Source: Leptospira_A sp046736045
Lineage (GTDB): Bacteria; Spirochaetota; Leptospiria; Leptospirales; Leptospiraceae
Assembly (NCBI RefSeq): GCF_046736045.1
Contig: NZ_CP177134.1
Location: forward strand, 496,001 to 560,000
Reading direction: 5' to 3'
DNA: 64,000 bases
The stretch's first letter is position 1. Each line of letters starts with the position of its first letter. Made by a program: the position numbers and the translations under genes. Under the pieces are notes generated by a model. The model did not search any database, was not told the origin of the DNA, and saw only the letters and a list, made by a program, of their open reading frames with translations. This document shows, in pieces, positions 42,344-51,685 of the stretch.

Positions 42344-44689
42344 ATGGCAGAACAAGACTCACTCGATATCAGCAGTACAGATGCCCTTAGCGCTGACGCG
42401 GGCTCAGGAGAAGAAGGCGGCAGCGCGGGTTCTTATATTCAATTATCCGATGCCATCGGGTCTCTCACTCCTACCGCCAGATGCATATTAGACGAACTGA
42501 AAGACTGGCACAAACGAATTGAAAAACACGGAAGCAGGGAAAAACATGCTTCTTATCTGCTGACGCTTGACAAACTTCCCGAAGCACTTGGAAAATATAC
42601 GAACCTAAGCGGGCAATCGAAATCCGATGTCGGCATCTATCAAGCGTTAAGACAAATTCTGGATTTGGATCATAGAGGCCAAAACAGAGTTGTTTATGCC
42701 TATCCGTATCTGATTCGCACCGGAAGCAAAATCTCGAGTAAAATCGCACTCATCGCTCCGCAAAAAGAAAACAAAACGGATACCATTCCTTACCGCCAGG
42801 CATGTTTTAATTTTTCGCAAGAGCTTGTAAAAATGCTTTTGGAAAACCGTGGCAAAAAAGGGCGCAACTGGGATGAACAAAATCCGGGAATGCTGCTTAT
42901 GCAGAAAAACAAGGAAGGGCAACTTTGGCTCTATCCTAAGTTAGGCTGCCTGGAAGCGGAAGTTTCTTCTTTGATTCGAAAAGGTTTCGGAAGTGTTCCT
43001 TATATCCCCATGACGGATTTTTTGCAGGATTTTGTAAATTATGCAAAAAACGAAAATCTCGCATTATCCATATTAAACGACTACCATATAGTCATAGATG
43101 AATTGGAAATCCATTCGGACGGAAGTTTCAAAAAACTTCCTGAAGCTGTGAATCAAATCCTGGCTCAGTTGGATGGTTTGGAAATGTTCACAAAAGAACA
43201 TTTGGTTCGGATTGCAAAAGAAAACAACTATCAGGCTTTCCTGGAAAAATACGATGCTTATTTTTCAGAACCCAAGCCGACTACCAATGAAGAAAAAATG
43301 AATCCTGAAGAAAGGGTAAAAAAATTCATTTCCATTATCGAAACTTTTCCTTATCCCTCAGGAAAAGGAAACCAGGTTATGGTTGTGAAAGAAACGGTAG
43401 AATTATCCTGCAAGATCTTAAAGCGACTGGTTGAGGAAAAAGGCTCCGTCTTACATAGAAAAGACGACAATATCTATTCTTCTCTCAAACAAGCAGTGAT
43501 GGCGAAAATTCCCGCGCATACAAAAAACAACAACACACTTCTCAAGATTGACTTCGAAGAAGAAGTAGATAACGCCGGGATCACTTCGGAAGAAAAAGCA
43601 AAGGAATACACCAAACGCCTGAAAGACGACGTATTGTCCGATTTTTCATATTACGAAGAAAGAACTTCATCAGGTCAGGTCAATTATTACGTAGTGGATC
43701 ATGGCTATATGGCTGCGGTGATCAATAAACTTTCCTTCGAAGGCAAAACCAATCCGGAACTTAAAAAACAATTGGAATTTGCAAAGATCATCAATCACAG
43801 ACTTTCCAATCCGAAACATCCCGAGCTGAATGGAAAATTAAAACCGGACTCAATTGTAAAAATGAATGCGGAAGTCCGCAATATGGAACATGAAGAAGAA
43901 GAGCGTGCCAAATCGGAAGAAATGCGAAGCCGTTTCAATGTTGTGGCAGGAGTTCTGACTTTCATAGTATCTACTTTAATCTTTGTTACAGCAGCATATT
44001 ATTTGAAATCGGCGGTTCCTATTTTCTTCGGTGTTCCATTTTCCATCGCAGCGGGGTTTTTCTCTGCGATTTTCTTCCGGGACAAAACTTTACAGGAAAT
44101 TCGAGAAGATATCAAAAACTCAGGCAAGTTTCCCGGACTTAGCTCTACGGATTGGGGAAAACCTTCTTACGCGGCTTCGGGCTCAGGTTCGTCTAGCAAT
44201 ATGCTAGGTGGAGACGATGATTCTTCCGGAACAACAAAAGAAAAAGAAGAAAAGCTCGCTCATATTTTGAAAGCAGCTGACAATTTCGTATTCCCTAAAA
44301 AATTCAATAAGATCGTAGAAAAAGTTTTAGATCCGAAATCTTTGAAGAAACGAATTTACGAAAACCTGGACAATATCAAACGCAATAACATGACTTTGTC
44401 GAAAGAAAAGGATGATGATAAAGTTGCATCAACAGTTGAATATGCAGTATTACAATCCGTATCCACCATTCAAATTCCGCCTGATGTTGCATTGCCGGAC
44501 CAACTTGCCACTCTCATCATCAATCGAAATGATATGAAGTCCGCACTTTTCCGCAGCCAACTCGCGGACTACTATCGGGATGAAATGAACAAAAAGAAGT
44601 TCGATAAAAAATTAGTGAAGTATTATACCTTTCTAATCAATACTTTGGAAATGGAGTATTACAAGTATTTGCCGAAGAAACGGGTTTAG
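42344..44689 (+). CDS. large protein with two C-terminal membrane helices, unknown function
   Basis: The 781-residue protein (ATG at 42344, directly after the avtA stop) has no recognised domain in its first 530 residues. They are helical and charged, with Ser/Gly-rich N-terminus ('SADAGSGEEGGSAGS'). Two membrane helices lie at about 535-580 ('VAGVLTFIVSTLIFVTAAYYL' region and 'VPFSIAAGFFSAIFF'). A helical cytoplasmic-type tail of about 200 residues follows ('RSQLADYYRDEMNKKKFDKK'). Repeated 'IVEKVLDPKSLKKRIYENL'-type segments suggest a scaffold. It is probably inner-membrane. Confidence 0.72.
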   Translation: MAEQDSLDISSTDALSADAGSGEEGGSAGSYIQLSDAIGSLTPTARCILDELKDWHKRIEKHGSREKHASYLLTLDKLPEALGKYTNLSGQSKSDVGIYQALRQILDLDHRGQNRVVYAYPYLIRTGSKISSKIALIAPQKENKTDTIPYRQACFNFSQELVKMLLENRGKKGRNWDEQNPGMLLMQKNKEGQLWLYPKLGCLEAEVSSLIRKGFGSVPYIPMTDFLQDFVNYAKNENLALSILNDYHIVIDELEIHSDGSFKKLPEAVNQILAQLDGLEMFTKEHLVRIAKENNYQAFLEKYDAYFSEPKPTTNEEKMNPEERVKKFISIIETFPYPSGKGNQVMVVKETVELSCKILKRLVEEKGSVLHRKDDNIYSSLKQAVMAKIPAHTKNNNTLLKIDFEEEVDNAGITSEEKAKEYTKRLKDDVLSDFSYYEERTSSGQVNYYVVDHGYMAAVINKLSFEGKTNPELKKQLEFAKIINHRLSNPKHPELNGKLKPDSIVKMNAEVRNMEHEEEERAKSEEMRSRFNVVAGVLTFIVSTLIFVTAAYYLKSAVPIFFGVPFSIAAGFFSAIFFRDKTLQEIREDIKNSGKFPGLSSTDWGKPSYAASGSGSSSNMLGGDDDSSGTTKEKEEKLAHILKAADNFVFPKKFNKIVEKVLDPKSLKKRIYENLDNIKRNNMTLSKEKDDDKVASTVEYAVLQSVSTIQIPPDVALPDQLATLIINRNDMKSALFRSQLADYYRDEMNKKKFDKKLVKYYTFLINTLEMEYYKYLPKKRV

Positions 44690-44690
44690 C

Positions 44691-45305
44691 TCATTCCCAT
44701 TCTATCAAACGAACCACATCTTTCAAACAATCATCCCGCACCAAACCGTCGTTTTTGATTGCGGGCAGTCCGGAAAACCAAGTTCCATTCGGATAACGTA
44801 AATCAATCCAATAGGAATAAAGAGTGGCTGCTCCATTATTGTTTTTAATTTCTAAGTTTAATAACTTCAAATCGGCAAGTCCGGATTCTTTATAATAACT
44901 TTCTCCTGAACGGGCACGGATGCGAATTTTTTTCGGCATTGCTTCAAAACTAATTCCTTTCTTTTCTTCTTTTTTTTGTTTCAATTCCCAAGTTTCGATA
45001 CGAATGGATTCGATTTCTTCCATCTTCAATTTTTTTTTGTATTCGATCCCGTCTTTAACATGAATGAACTGAATTCCCTCGGTTAAGATCGTGCCTTCTC
45101 CGCGAACGGTTCTTCCGTCACATAAAGTTAGGTTTTGTACAATGGTTTTTTGTTCCCTGGTATCCCCTCTTGCATCCCGGTCTTCCTTTTTTTCAGACCC
45201 GATTACATTGGGAAGATTCGGTTCTTTGGGAAGTTTGGGTTGTGCGGCAAGCGACAAAGATAGGGAAAAGAAAAGAAAGACTCGAAAAAGGTTCTGGGCA
45301 ATCAT
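44691..45305 (-). CDS. exported protein of unknown function
   Basis: The 204-residue product from the ATG at 45305 has a signal peptide ending 'LSLSLAAQP'; an upstream ATG at 45323 would lengthen the basic start. The mature part has a Pro/Asp/Arg-rich stretch, then a basic and beta-rich region ('NLTLCDGRTVRGEGTILTEG', 'KKLKMEEIESIRIETWE', 'TLYSYWIDLRYPNGTWFSG'). No known family is recognised. Its end is convergent with the 781-residue gene, 1 nt apart. Its start is divergent from the cation antiporter, 16 nt apart. Confidence 0.7.
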   Translation of the reverse strand: MIAQNLFRVFLFFSLSLSLAAQPKLPKEPNLPNVIGSEKKEDRDARGDTREQKTIVQNLTLCDGRTVRGEGTILTEGIQFIHVKDGIEYKKKLKMEEIESIRIETWELKQKKEEKKGISFEAMPKKIRIRARSGESYYKESGLADLKLLNLEIKNNNGAATLYSYWIDLRYPNGTWFSGLPAIKNDGLVRDDCLKDVVRLIEWE

Positions 45306-45321
45306 AATTTGGTGTTTATCC

Positions 45322-46359
45322 ATGGATGAATTCTTACAAGCAAGCTTTCAAGCATTTCCTCTTCCCCTTTTGATTTTGGTCATCATCGTCTCCATCCTAT
45401 TCTTAGGAAAGGCAGCTGATGTACTAGTTGATGAAGCAGTCTCCCTATCGGCAAAATGGGGTGTTCCTAAAATGATCATCGGTGCCACCATCGTGAGCTT
45501 AGGTACGACGCTCCCGGAAGTTTCCGTATCCGTCCTAGCCGCACTGGAAGGAAATCCCGGAATTGCTTTGGGAAATGCAGTCGGCTCCATCATTTGCGAT
45601 ACAGGGTTGATCCTTGGAATTGCCATTCTGATTTCACCGCCAAGCATTGATAAGAGATTGGTAAACCGACAAGGTTGGATTCAAGTAGGGTCGGGATTTT
45701 TGTTATTCTTTTTTGCCATACCTTGGGACAATGTGTCGTCGGCTTTTGAGAAAGGCGGGCGAATCACTCAAAGCACCGGATTCCTTTTTCTAATTCTACT
45801 CGCGGCTTATATTTATATCAGTATCAAATGGTCCCGTTCCAAACCGGGAGATGCGGAAGCAGGTCTTGAAGACATTGCAAGCGAAGATGCAAATGCCCCT
45901 TTGTGGAAAGTATTACTGAAGTTAGCTGTTGCCATAGGAGTGGTTATTTTGTCTTCCAAGGTGCTCATCCCTTCCGTTCAGGAAACAGCTGTTCGTTTGT
46001 CGATCCCCGAGTCCATCATCGGTGCTACGCTCGTTGCTTTCGGAACATCATTGCCCGAACTTGTAACGGCAATCCAGGCTTCCAGACGAGGACATTCCGA
46101 ACTGGCAGTAGGAAATATCATCGGAGCGGACATTTTGAACGTTCTTTTTGTGTCCGGGGCAGCAGCAGCCGTGACAACAACAGGACTTGATGCTCCTAAA
46201 AACTTTTTTCAGTTTTTCTTTCCTGCGATGCTCATCGTACTTATTATCTTTCGTGTAGGAATCGCATTCTCGAAAGATACAATCAAACGACCATTTGGTG
46301 CATTCCTTGTATTCATTTATGTAGCTGTAACAATTGCAGGTTACTATTTCAAAGAATAG
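45322..46359 (+). CDS. CaCA family sodium/calcium (cation/proton) antiporter
   Basis: The ATG at 45322 gives 345 residues with about 10 membrane helices; a longer frame from 45091 overlaps the divergent gene and has no support. The two family alpha-repeats are evident: 'IIGATIVSLGTTLPEVSVSV' and 'IIGATLVAFGTSLPELVTAI', each with its conserved Glu. An acidic hydrophilic loop separates the halves. It exchanges Ca2+ or K+ for Na+ or H+ across the inner membrane. Confidence 0.92.
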   Translation: MDEFLQASFQAFPLPLLILVIIVSILFLGKAADVLVDEAVSLSAKWGVPKMIIGATIVSLGTTLPEVSVSVLAALEGNPGIALGNAVGSIICDTGLILGIAILISPPSIDKRLVNRQGWIQVGSGFLLFFFAIPWDNVSSAFEKGGRITQSTGFLFLILLAAYIYISIKWSRSKPGDAEAGLEDIASEDANAPLWKVLLKLAVAIGVVILSSKVLIPSVQETAVRLSIPESIIGATLVAFGTSLPELVTAIQASRRGHSELAVGNIIGADILNVLFVSGAAAAVTTTGLDAPKNFFQFFFPAMLIVLIIFRVGIAFSKDTIKRPFGAFLVFIYVAVTIAGYYFKE

Positions 46360-47323
46360 GAATCCAATAGGCGCCTCTTCCCAGAGGCGTCGCATTCCTT
46401 TCTCTCAAAAACTCTTTTTCCCTTTCCTCTTCTTTTTTCCATTCCGCAAACCCGATTGTTTTTTCATTTTGTGCACGAAGGGAATAATGAATTAATCCTC
46501 TGTTAGTTGTGATCTCTTCCCAAAGAATCGGATTTGCGCCCTCACTCAGCAAATTTTTGCCTCCTAGATTATCGAATTGCAAATGATGATCGAATACATG
46601 AATCTCTCTGTTTTGGGAAAGAGCACTCATTGCAGTGGAAAGAGTTCCTGATTTTTTTCCGGACTCCATGATATAAACATGAAGAGAGAGTCCGGAGATC
46701 ACCCGGTTTCGTTTCGGAAAAGTCCACCTGGCTGGTTCCGTCTTTAACACGAATTCGGTGATGAGTCCGGAATTTGTATCAGCTTTTACATTTTTATAAA
46801 GATCACGGTTCCCAGGAGGATATTCCTGGTCCATGCAAGTTCCAAGCACACCGAGCACTGGAACTTCCAACTCCAATGCGGATATGAATGTTTCCCGATC
46901 AATCCCGAGTGCCATTCCCGAAACAATCGCAAGATTCGGTTTTTCCGATTTTAATGTTCCGACGAGAAGTTTGGTCGCCAAACGGGAAATAGGAGATGCT
47001 TTCCTGGTTCCGACAACGGATACCAAGTCTTTTTGCAAAACGGTCCGACTTCCTCTGACCGCAAGAACCAAAGGTGGATCGTAAATTTCCTTCAGATATT
47101 TCGGATAATCAGAATCATAAATCGACACCAACTGAACGTCTGCGTTGGTTTTGGAATGAATCCATGCATCACATTCACTTAACACCTGCTTGATGTCTTT
47201 CGGGTCGACCAAAGAAAACATCATTGCGGATAAATCCTTTAGGTTGTCAGCATCTTTCCATAGTTTGAATTTTTGACAAAACCGACTGATCTTAGGGTGA
47301 GAAAAAAATACAATGGGGAGCAC
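46349..47323 (-). CDS. dprA: DNA-processing protein DprA
   Basis: The 324-residue protein starts at a GTG at 47323 and has the DprA/Smf Rossmann-like core: 'VSVVGTRKASPISRLATKLL', 'AIVSGMALGIDRETFISALE', 'VLGVLGTCMDQEYPPGNRDLY', 'FPKRNRVISGLSLHVYIMES' and 'KSGTLSTAMSALSQNREIHVF'. DprA binds incoming single-stranded DNA and loads RecA in natural transformation. It overlaps the antiporter end by 11 bp on the opposite strand. With comF at 9981 it suggests a capacity for DNA uptake, though no competence pilus genes are in this window. Confidence 0.93.
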   Translation of the reverse strand: MLPIVFFSHPKISRFCQKFKLWKDADNLKDLSAMMFSLVDPKDIKQVLSECDAWIHSKTNADVQLVSIYDSDYPKYLKEIYDPPLVLAVRGSRTVLQKDLVSVVGTRKASPISRLATKLLVGTLKSEKPNLAIVSGMALGIDRETFISALELEVPVLGVLGTCMDQEYPPGNRDLYKNVKADTNSGLITEFVLKTEPARWTFPKRNRVISGLSLHVYIMESGKKSGTLSTAMSALSQNREIHVFDHHLQFDNLGGKNLLSEGANPILWEEITTNRGLIHYSLRAQNEKTIGFAEWKKEEEREKEFLRERNATPLGRGAYWIPIL

Positions 47324-47334
47324 TCATAAAGAGG

Positions 47335-48213
47335 TTAGAAATTCGTATTTTGGCCCCTTAATTTTTCCAAATTCTTCAAAACATTTTGATAAGACTGGGT
47401 TTTTTCCAACGGCTCGCGGATGGCACCATTATTTTTCATCTCTTCCAAAATGGATTTAAGACGGATATATTCATTTTGCGCTTGGGATGATTTTCCAGTT
47501 TGATAAAGAAAGTTTGCTTTGGCAAATCGTGCGGGAACATTATAAGGTTCTTTTTGCAAAACCAAGTCCAATAATTGAAACGCAGTATCCACATCATCAT
47601 AACCCGCGTTTGTTTTTCCCGACCAGTTTTCTCCTTTGATGGAAGAATCAAAATAAATCAATGCCAACTGAAAGGGAAAACGGGTATCTTCTTTGTCCAA
47701 GCGCGATAATTGTTTGAGCAATTGAACGGAACGGTTTCTGCGAGTCGGCTCCCATCCCATATCTCTGGATGCGTTTCCGAAAGCAACGGACGCCTCAAAT
47801 AACAACTGTTTATCTAGCTTTCCCAACTCCATTGCTTTTTCAAAATAAGGAAGTGCCGATTCGAAATTATGAATTTCATATCCTTTGTCTTCCGTTTGTG
47901 CAACGACCGCTTCTTCGTAATATTTGGTTCCTACATCGAAGGAACCGGCTCTCATATAGGCACGTGCAATCTTCCAGGACAAAGCGCCCGCTTGATTTGT
48001 CTTTTGCACCATCTTACGAATCCGTTTGTCCAACTCCTCGATTTCCGCTTCTTCCAGCGCGAGTTTTTCTTTCCAATTTACAATATCCGATTCACTCGGA
48101 GGTTTTACTAAATTTTGTTTATCCCATTTGGATTTGGTGAGATTTTTCAACTGCTCGCAAGACGGTAAAAAAAGACAAAGAAGCAGAAAAAGAAAAACAC
48201 GAAAGGAAAACAT
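47335..48213 (-). CDS. TPR-like repeat lipoprotein
   Basis: The ATG at 48213 gives a lipoprotein signal (FRVFLFLLLCLFLPSC; Cys about 18) and 292 residues; a longer frame to 48264 places an improbable extension first. The rest is helical with TPR-like pairs ('AGALSWKIARAYMRAGSFDVGTK', 'PYNVPARFAKANFLYQTGKSSQA'). It likely serves as a periplasmic or outer-membrane scaffold. It follows dprA's upstream region on the same strand, 11 nt from the dprA start, so the two may share a transcript. Confidence 0.8.
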   Translation of the reverse strand: MFSFRVFLFLLLCLFLPSCEQLKNLTKSKWDKQNLVKPPSESDIVNWKEKLALEEAEIEELDKRIRKMVQKTNQAGALSWKIARAYMRAGSFDVGTKYYEEAVVAQTEDKGYEIHNFESALPYFEKAMELGKLDKQLLFEASVAFGNASRDMGWEPTRRNRSVQLLKQLSRLDKEDTRFPFQLALIYFDSSIKGENWSGKTNAGYDDVDTAFQLLDLVLQKEPYNVPARFAKANFLYQTGKSSQAQNEYIRLKSILEEMKNNGAIREPLEKTQSYQNVLKNLEKLRGQNTNF

Positions 48214-48365
48214 TTTGTTTTTAAAAACACAAGAATCCGATATTTGCTCTAATTTATTTTCCATAATCCCTTCATTACCGTTTCAGAACCGAAATCCCGC
48301 TTTTTTTTAGCCTTTTGGTTCGAATTTAGTTTATTTCTTATGCCTGGCTAGAAAAAAATGAGATT

Positions 48366-48794
48366 ATGTCTCATGGAATCCGAGCTCTCTCGGAGGAAGA
48401 TCTGCCTTTGCTTGCCGGACTGGAAAAACAATGTTTCCCCGGAGAAGAATGGACTTCGAAAATGCTCGCATCACATTTGGAATACCACCAAGCATTTGTT
48501 TGGGAAGAAGAAAATGTGATGTCTTATGCGCTTGTATGCGAAACTCCCTGGGAAGTTGAAATTTTTCGAATTGCCACAATTCCCACCTATCAAAGAAAAG
48601 GTGCAGCACTCAGGCTTTTACAATCCGTTTTGGAAAAATTTGCGACCAAAGATTTTTTCTTAGAAGTTAAGGAGTCCAATTCCGCGGCACTTTCCTTATA
48701 TGAAAAATCAGGATTTAGCGTTTTGGAAAAACGAAAAAAATATTATCCGGACGGATCTACCGCCATCATTATGTTAAGGAAAAAAGAATTATGA
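48366..48794 (+). CDS. rimI: ribosomal protein alanine N-acetyltransferase RimI-like
   Basis: The 142-residue GNAT protein has 'IRALSEEDLPLLAGLEKQCFP', 'PWEVEIFRIATIPTYQRKGAALRLLQSV' (acetyl-CoA motif A) and 'FFLEVKESNSAALSLYEKSGF', the RimI signature, ending near the typical 'RKKYYPDGSTAIIM'. RimI acetylates the N-terminal Ala of ribosomal protein bS18. It overlaps the SDR gene by 4 nt, so they are coupled. Confidence 0.88.
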   Translation: MSHGIRALSEEDLPLLAGLEKQCFPGEEWTSKMLASHLEYHQAFVWEEENVMSYALVCETPWEVEIFRIATIPTYQRKGAALRLLQSVLEKFATKDFFLEVKESNSAALSLYEKSGFSVLEKRKKYYPDGSTAIIMLRKKEL

Positions 48795-49564
48795 AAAATG
48801 CCTACGTTACAGGTGCCTCTCAAGGAATCGGAAAGGAATTCGTTCGCGCTTTGGCAAAAGATTATAATGTATTTTTAATCTCACGTTCCGCAACCGACTT
48901 AAATAAAGCCATCATAGAAATCGAACCGAAGAGCAGAGGTATGCTGAAAGCAATCTCTTTGGATCTGACTAAAAAGAAAGAACAGGAAGAACTCGCATCC
49001 ATTCTGGAAAAAGACAAAGATTTCGAGTTGCTTGTAAACAACGCAGGCTTCGGAACGGTAGGTGATTTTGCGAGTCTTGACTTAGAACAAGAGTTAGATG
49101 AAATAAATCTGAACGTAAAAGCTCTTGTTCTCCTAAGCCATAAAGCCCTGAACCAATTCAAAAAATCAGGAAAAGGTTTTTTGATCAACGTCGCCTCCAT
49201 TGCAGGTTATCTTCCAGCACCAGGCAGCGCCACTTACGCGGCAACGAAAGCCTTCGTGAAATCATTTACGGAAAGTATTCATGAGGAAGCGAAACCTTAC
49301 GGGATTTACGTGCAAGCACTTTGTCCGGGACTCACTCATTCCGATTTTCATGAAAGAGCGGGGATTGAAAAATCAAAATACCCATCCCTACTTTGGCAGA
49401 ATGCAAACGAAGTTGTGGAAGAATCCCTTGCCGCACTCCGCCATAACAAAGCGGTTTGTATCTCGGGTGCGGTGAACCAAGGTGCAATTAGCCTAACAGA
49501 GCTTATGCCCAGATCATTACTTAGAAAAACGGCAAGTTTGCTTCTTAAATTCGACAGGAAATAA
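48791..49564 (+). CDS. short-chain dehydrogenase/reductase
   Basis: This 257-residue protein has the cofactor motif 'TGASQGIGKEFV' (TGxxxGIG), 'LLVNNAGFGTVGDF' (NNAG) and the catalytic Ser-Tyr-Lys set ('NVASIAGYLPAPGSATYAATKAF'). It is related to the YdfG/DltE-like short-chain reductases. The substrate is unknown. It starts in a 4-nt overlap with rimI and is followed after 2 nt by the DUF445 gene. Confidence 0.92.
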   Translation: MKNAYVTGASQGIGKEFVRALAKDYNVFLISRSATDLNKAIIEIEPKSRGMLKAISLDLTKKKEQEELASILEKDKDFELLVNNAGFGTVGDFASLDLEQELDEINLNVKALVLLSHKALNQFKKSGKGFLINVASIAGYLPAPGSATYAATKAFVKSFTESIHEEAKPYGIYVQALCPGLTHSDFHERAGIEKSKYPSLLWQNANEVVEESLAALRHNKAVCISGAVNQGAISLTELMPRSLLRKTASLLLKFDRK

Positions 49565-49566
49565 AA

Positions 49567-50892
49567 ATGGACATAGCAAAAGTAGATTCCTGGTATAGAA
49601 AGAGTCTGGTATTTTTTTCCATCATCGCAGGAGGATTCCAAATTTACCTGCCGGATAATATTTGGATCGATGCCTGTTTTGTGATTCTTATGGCAGGAGT
49701 GGTCGGTTATTTTACCAATTTTCTTGCTATCAAGATGTTATTCCAACCTAAAGCCGGTAAGGTGCTTGGCTGGGAAGGACTTGTTCCTAAAAACAAACAG
49801 AAAATAGCAAAATCTTTGGGAGAGAGCATACAAAACAATTTGCTCCACCCTGATATCATCCTCTCTTACATATATGAGAGAAACCTAGTAGAGTCAGGTG
49901 TAAAAAAAATAGCCAAAGAAATTGATGAAGCCATTCATAATGATGAAATCAGAGAACTGCTTGTCACAAAAATCGTTACCTTGTTGAAAGAACGAGGTCC
50001 TGAAATCCTGGAAGTTATTTTTGATTTTTCGGAAGAGACGATCAAAAAGATGGCATCCCGGCCGGAAGAAGTTCAAAAGCTTTGGGTTTATACCCGCAAC
50101 AAACTGATGGATTATCTGAATGAGCAAACGAATAGAGAAGAGATCGGCAATCAACTCCGCGTTGTATTATTGGAAGAGATGCCGAGACTTGCCAACCTTT
50201 TGAATGAAGGATTGGAAGATTATCTTAAAACGAGAAATACTCTCGGAAAAATCGGGATCGGTGTCAAAAAAATATTCTCCTTCAATGATGAAGCCATCCA
50301 GGAACTGTTGGAACGATTTGTTCAGGATCCGGAAACATCGGATCAGTTTATGGGAATGATGGATGAAGTCATGGCGAGATTGCAGGAAAGATTGGATTCA
50401 AAGGAAACCCAGGATTTTATCACCGCGAAGATTTCGGATTGGTTATCAGCAAGCGGTGATTATGCGAGACAGAACTTATTGCCGAACGGGATCGAAAGGC
50501 TCCAAGCTTATCTGGATGACCCGAGCAATTGGGAAGAGATCGAAAAGAATTTCTTTCGGGCTGTGGATTGGGCTAAAAACCGGCTCGTTGAGTTTATGAA
50601 CAGCGAAGAAGGGAAAATTTATCTCAAAAAGAATATAGAAAAATTTGTCCATAAGATCAATGTTACAGCTCTTGTAGAAGAACGGGTGATGGAATTGGAT
50701 ACGGACGATCTGGAAAAAATGATCTTGGACAATACAGGCGGGAATTTGGTCGTCATTCAATTCTTAGGTGGAATCCTGGGTATGATTGCCGGTTTAGTAC
50801 AAGTACATATCTACTTTGGGATACCTGTGGGAGCACTCGTCGGAATCACGTATATTGCACATTACAGGAATCAGAAGAAGCATCGGATATAA
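49567..50892 (+). CDS. DUF445 family membrane protein
   Basis: The 441-residue protein begins with two membrane helices (about 14-55), the second carrying the family motif 'AGVVGYFTNFLAIKMLFQP' and then 'VLGWEGLVPKNKQKIAKSL'. A long helical middle and a C-terminal membrane segment ('FLGGILGMIAGLVQVHI...GITYIAH') complete it. DUF445 proteins are inner-membrane proteins of unknown function. It is the third gene of the rimI operon. Confidence 0.87.
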   Translation: MDIAKVDSWYRKSLVFFSIIAGGFQIYLPDNIWIDACFVILMAGVVGYFTNFLAIKMLFQPKAGKVLGWEGLVPKNKQKIAKSLGESIQNNLLHPDIILSYIYERNLVESGVKKIAKEIDEAIHNDEIRELLVTKIVTLLKERGPEILEVIFDFSEETIKKMASRPEEVQKLWVYTRNKLMDYLNEQTNREEIGNQLRVVLLEEMPRLANLLNEGLEDYLKTRNTLGKIGIGVKKIFSFNDEAIQELLERFVQDPETSDQFMGMMDEVMARLQERLDSKETQDFITAKISDWLSASGDYARQNLLPNGIERLQAYLDDPSNWEEIEKNFFRAVDWAKNRLVEFMNSEEGKIYLKKNIEKFVHKINVTALVEERVMELDTDDLEKMILDNTGGNLVVIQFLGGILGMIAGLVQVHIYFGIPVGALVGITYIAHYRNQKKHRI

Positions 50893-50990
50893 ATTGATCC
50901 AAAACGCTCAGGGAATTTTCTTTTTGTTATATGGAACCAAACAATTCTTTGTTTTCGTGTAACTTGTGAAACATAAATTTCAAAAATAGT

Positions 50991-51018
50991 TTGCTTCCGT
51001 TCCCTCAAATCATATAAC
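50991..51018 (+). promoter_or_regulatory. possible promoter of the TRL lipoprotein operon
   Basis: TTGCTT at 50991-50996 and TATAAC at 51013-51018 are separated by 16 nt, 22 nt before the first TRL ATG. An AAGGAG ribosome binding site lies between. Confidence 0.5.
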
Positions 51019-51040
51019 AGATAATTTAAGGAGTATTTAA

Positions 51041-51364
51041 ATGAAAATAAAATTCGTATTACCAATTTTGTTTTTTCTTTTTAGTTTGAATTGCGCTGCA
51101 TTTGATCCCGGTTATACTACGGCCAGAGGCTCGGTTTTTGAAAACTATACAATGAATAAAGATGTTTCTTCGAGCACGGATATCGGAGCGAAAACAGGAT
51201 CTGCATGTGTTTACAACATATTCGGTGCTTTCACTGTCGGTAATGGCGGAGTCAGAGAAGCAAGTCTCAAAGGCGACATCAAAAAAGTAAAAGCTGTTGA
51301 TTACTCGGTATCATCATTTTTTTCGATTTATGCTAGATTATGCACCGTTGCGAGAGGAGATTAA
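51041..51364 (+). CDS. TRL-family lipoprotein, copy 1
   Basis: This 107-residue lipoprotein has the signal 'VLPILFFLFSLNC' with the lipidated Cys at 18, and a mature domain of the TRL-like family: 'ENYTMNKDVSSSTDIGAKTGSACVYN', 'GNGGVREASLKGDIKKVKAVDYS' and 'ARLCTVARGD'. It is the first of three adjacent paralogs separated by 1-2 nt. TRL proteins are small lipoproteins, with no known activity, found in many Proteobacteria and spirochaetes. An AAGGAG site precedes the ATG. Confidence 0.82.
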   Translation: MKIKFVLPILFFLFSLNCAAFDPGYTTARGSVFENYTMNKDVSSSTDIGAKTGSACVYNIFGAFTVGNGGVREASLKGDIKKVKAVDYSVSSFFSIYARLCTVARGD

Positions 51365-51366
51365 AA

Positions 51367-51684
51367 ATGAAAAAGCTAAATCTTGTTTTAATTACAATTA
51401 CATTATTGTTTTTCGCTAACTGTATTTCTTATGCTCCTCCTAGTGGACTTTTGTTTACTTCCATCTCAGCAAATAAGGACGTTTCAACTGGTACTGATCT
51501 AGGATCCAAGTCTGGCGAAAGTTGCACGCACAATGTTCTAGGTTGGTTTGCTTTTGGTGACGGAGGGATTCGTGAAGCGGCAATAAACGGAAATATTAAA
51601 ACCGTTAAAGCTGTCGATTATTCGAGGTTATTGGTGTTATTTTCACTTTACAGTAAAGTTTGTACAATAGCGAGAGGAGATTAA
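51367..51684 (+). CDS. TRL-family lipoprotein, copy 2
   Basis: The 105-residue lipoprotein (ATG at 51367; an upstream in-frame start at 51340 is not needed) has the signal 'ITLLFFANC' with Cys at about 19. The core repeats the copy 1 pattern: 'SANKDVSTGTDLGSKSGESCTHN', 'GDGGIREAAINGNIKTVKAVDYS' and 'TIARGD'. Copies 1 and 2 both end in ARGD. They differ in the hydrophobic segment before the final Cys. Confidence 0.82.
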   Translation: MKKLNLVLITITLLFFANCISYAPPSGLLFTSISANKDVSTGTDLGSKSGESCTHNVLGWFAFGDGGIREAAINGNIKTVKAVDYSRLLVLFSLYSKVCTIARGD

Positions 51685-51685
51685 A

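Noticed and set aside
45091..45321. N-terminal extension of the cation antiporter
   Set aside because: It is antisense to an exported-protein gene, is polar and basic and adds nothing to the family domain; the ATG at 45322 starts the first helix region.
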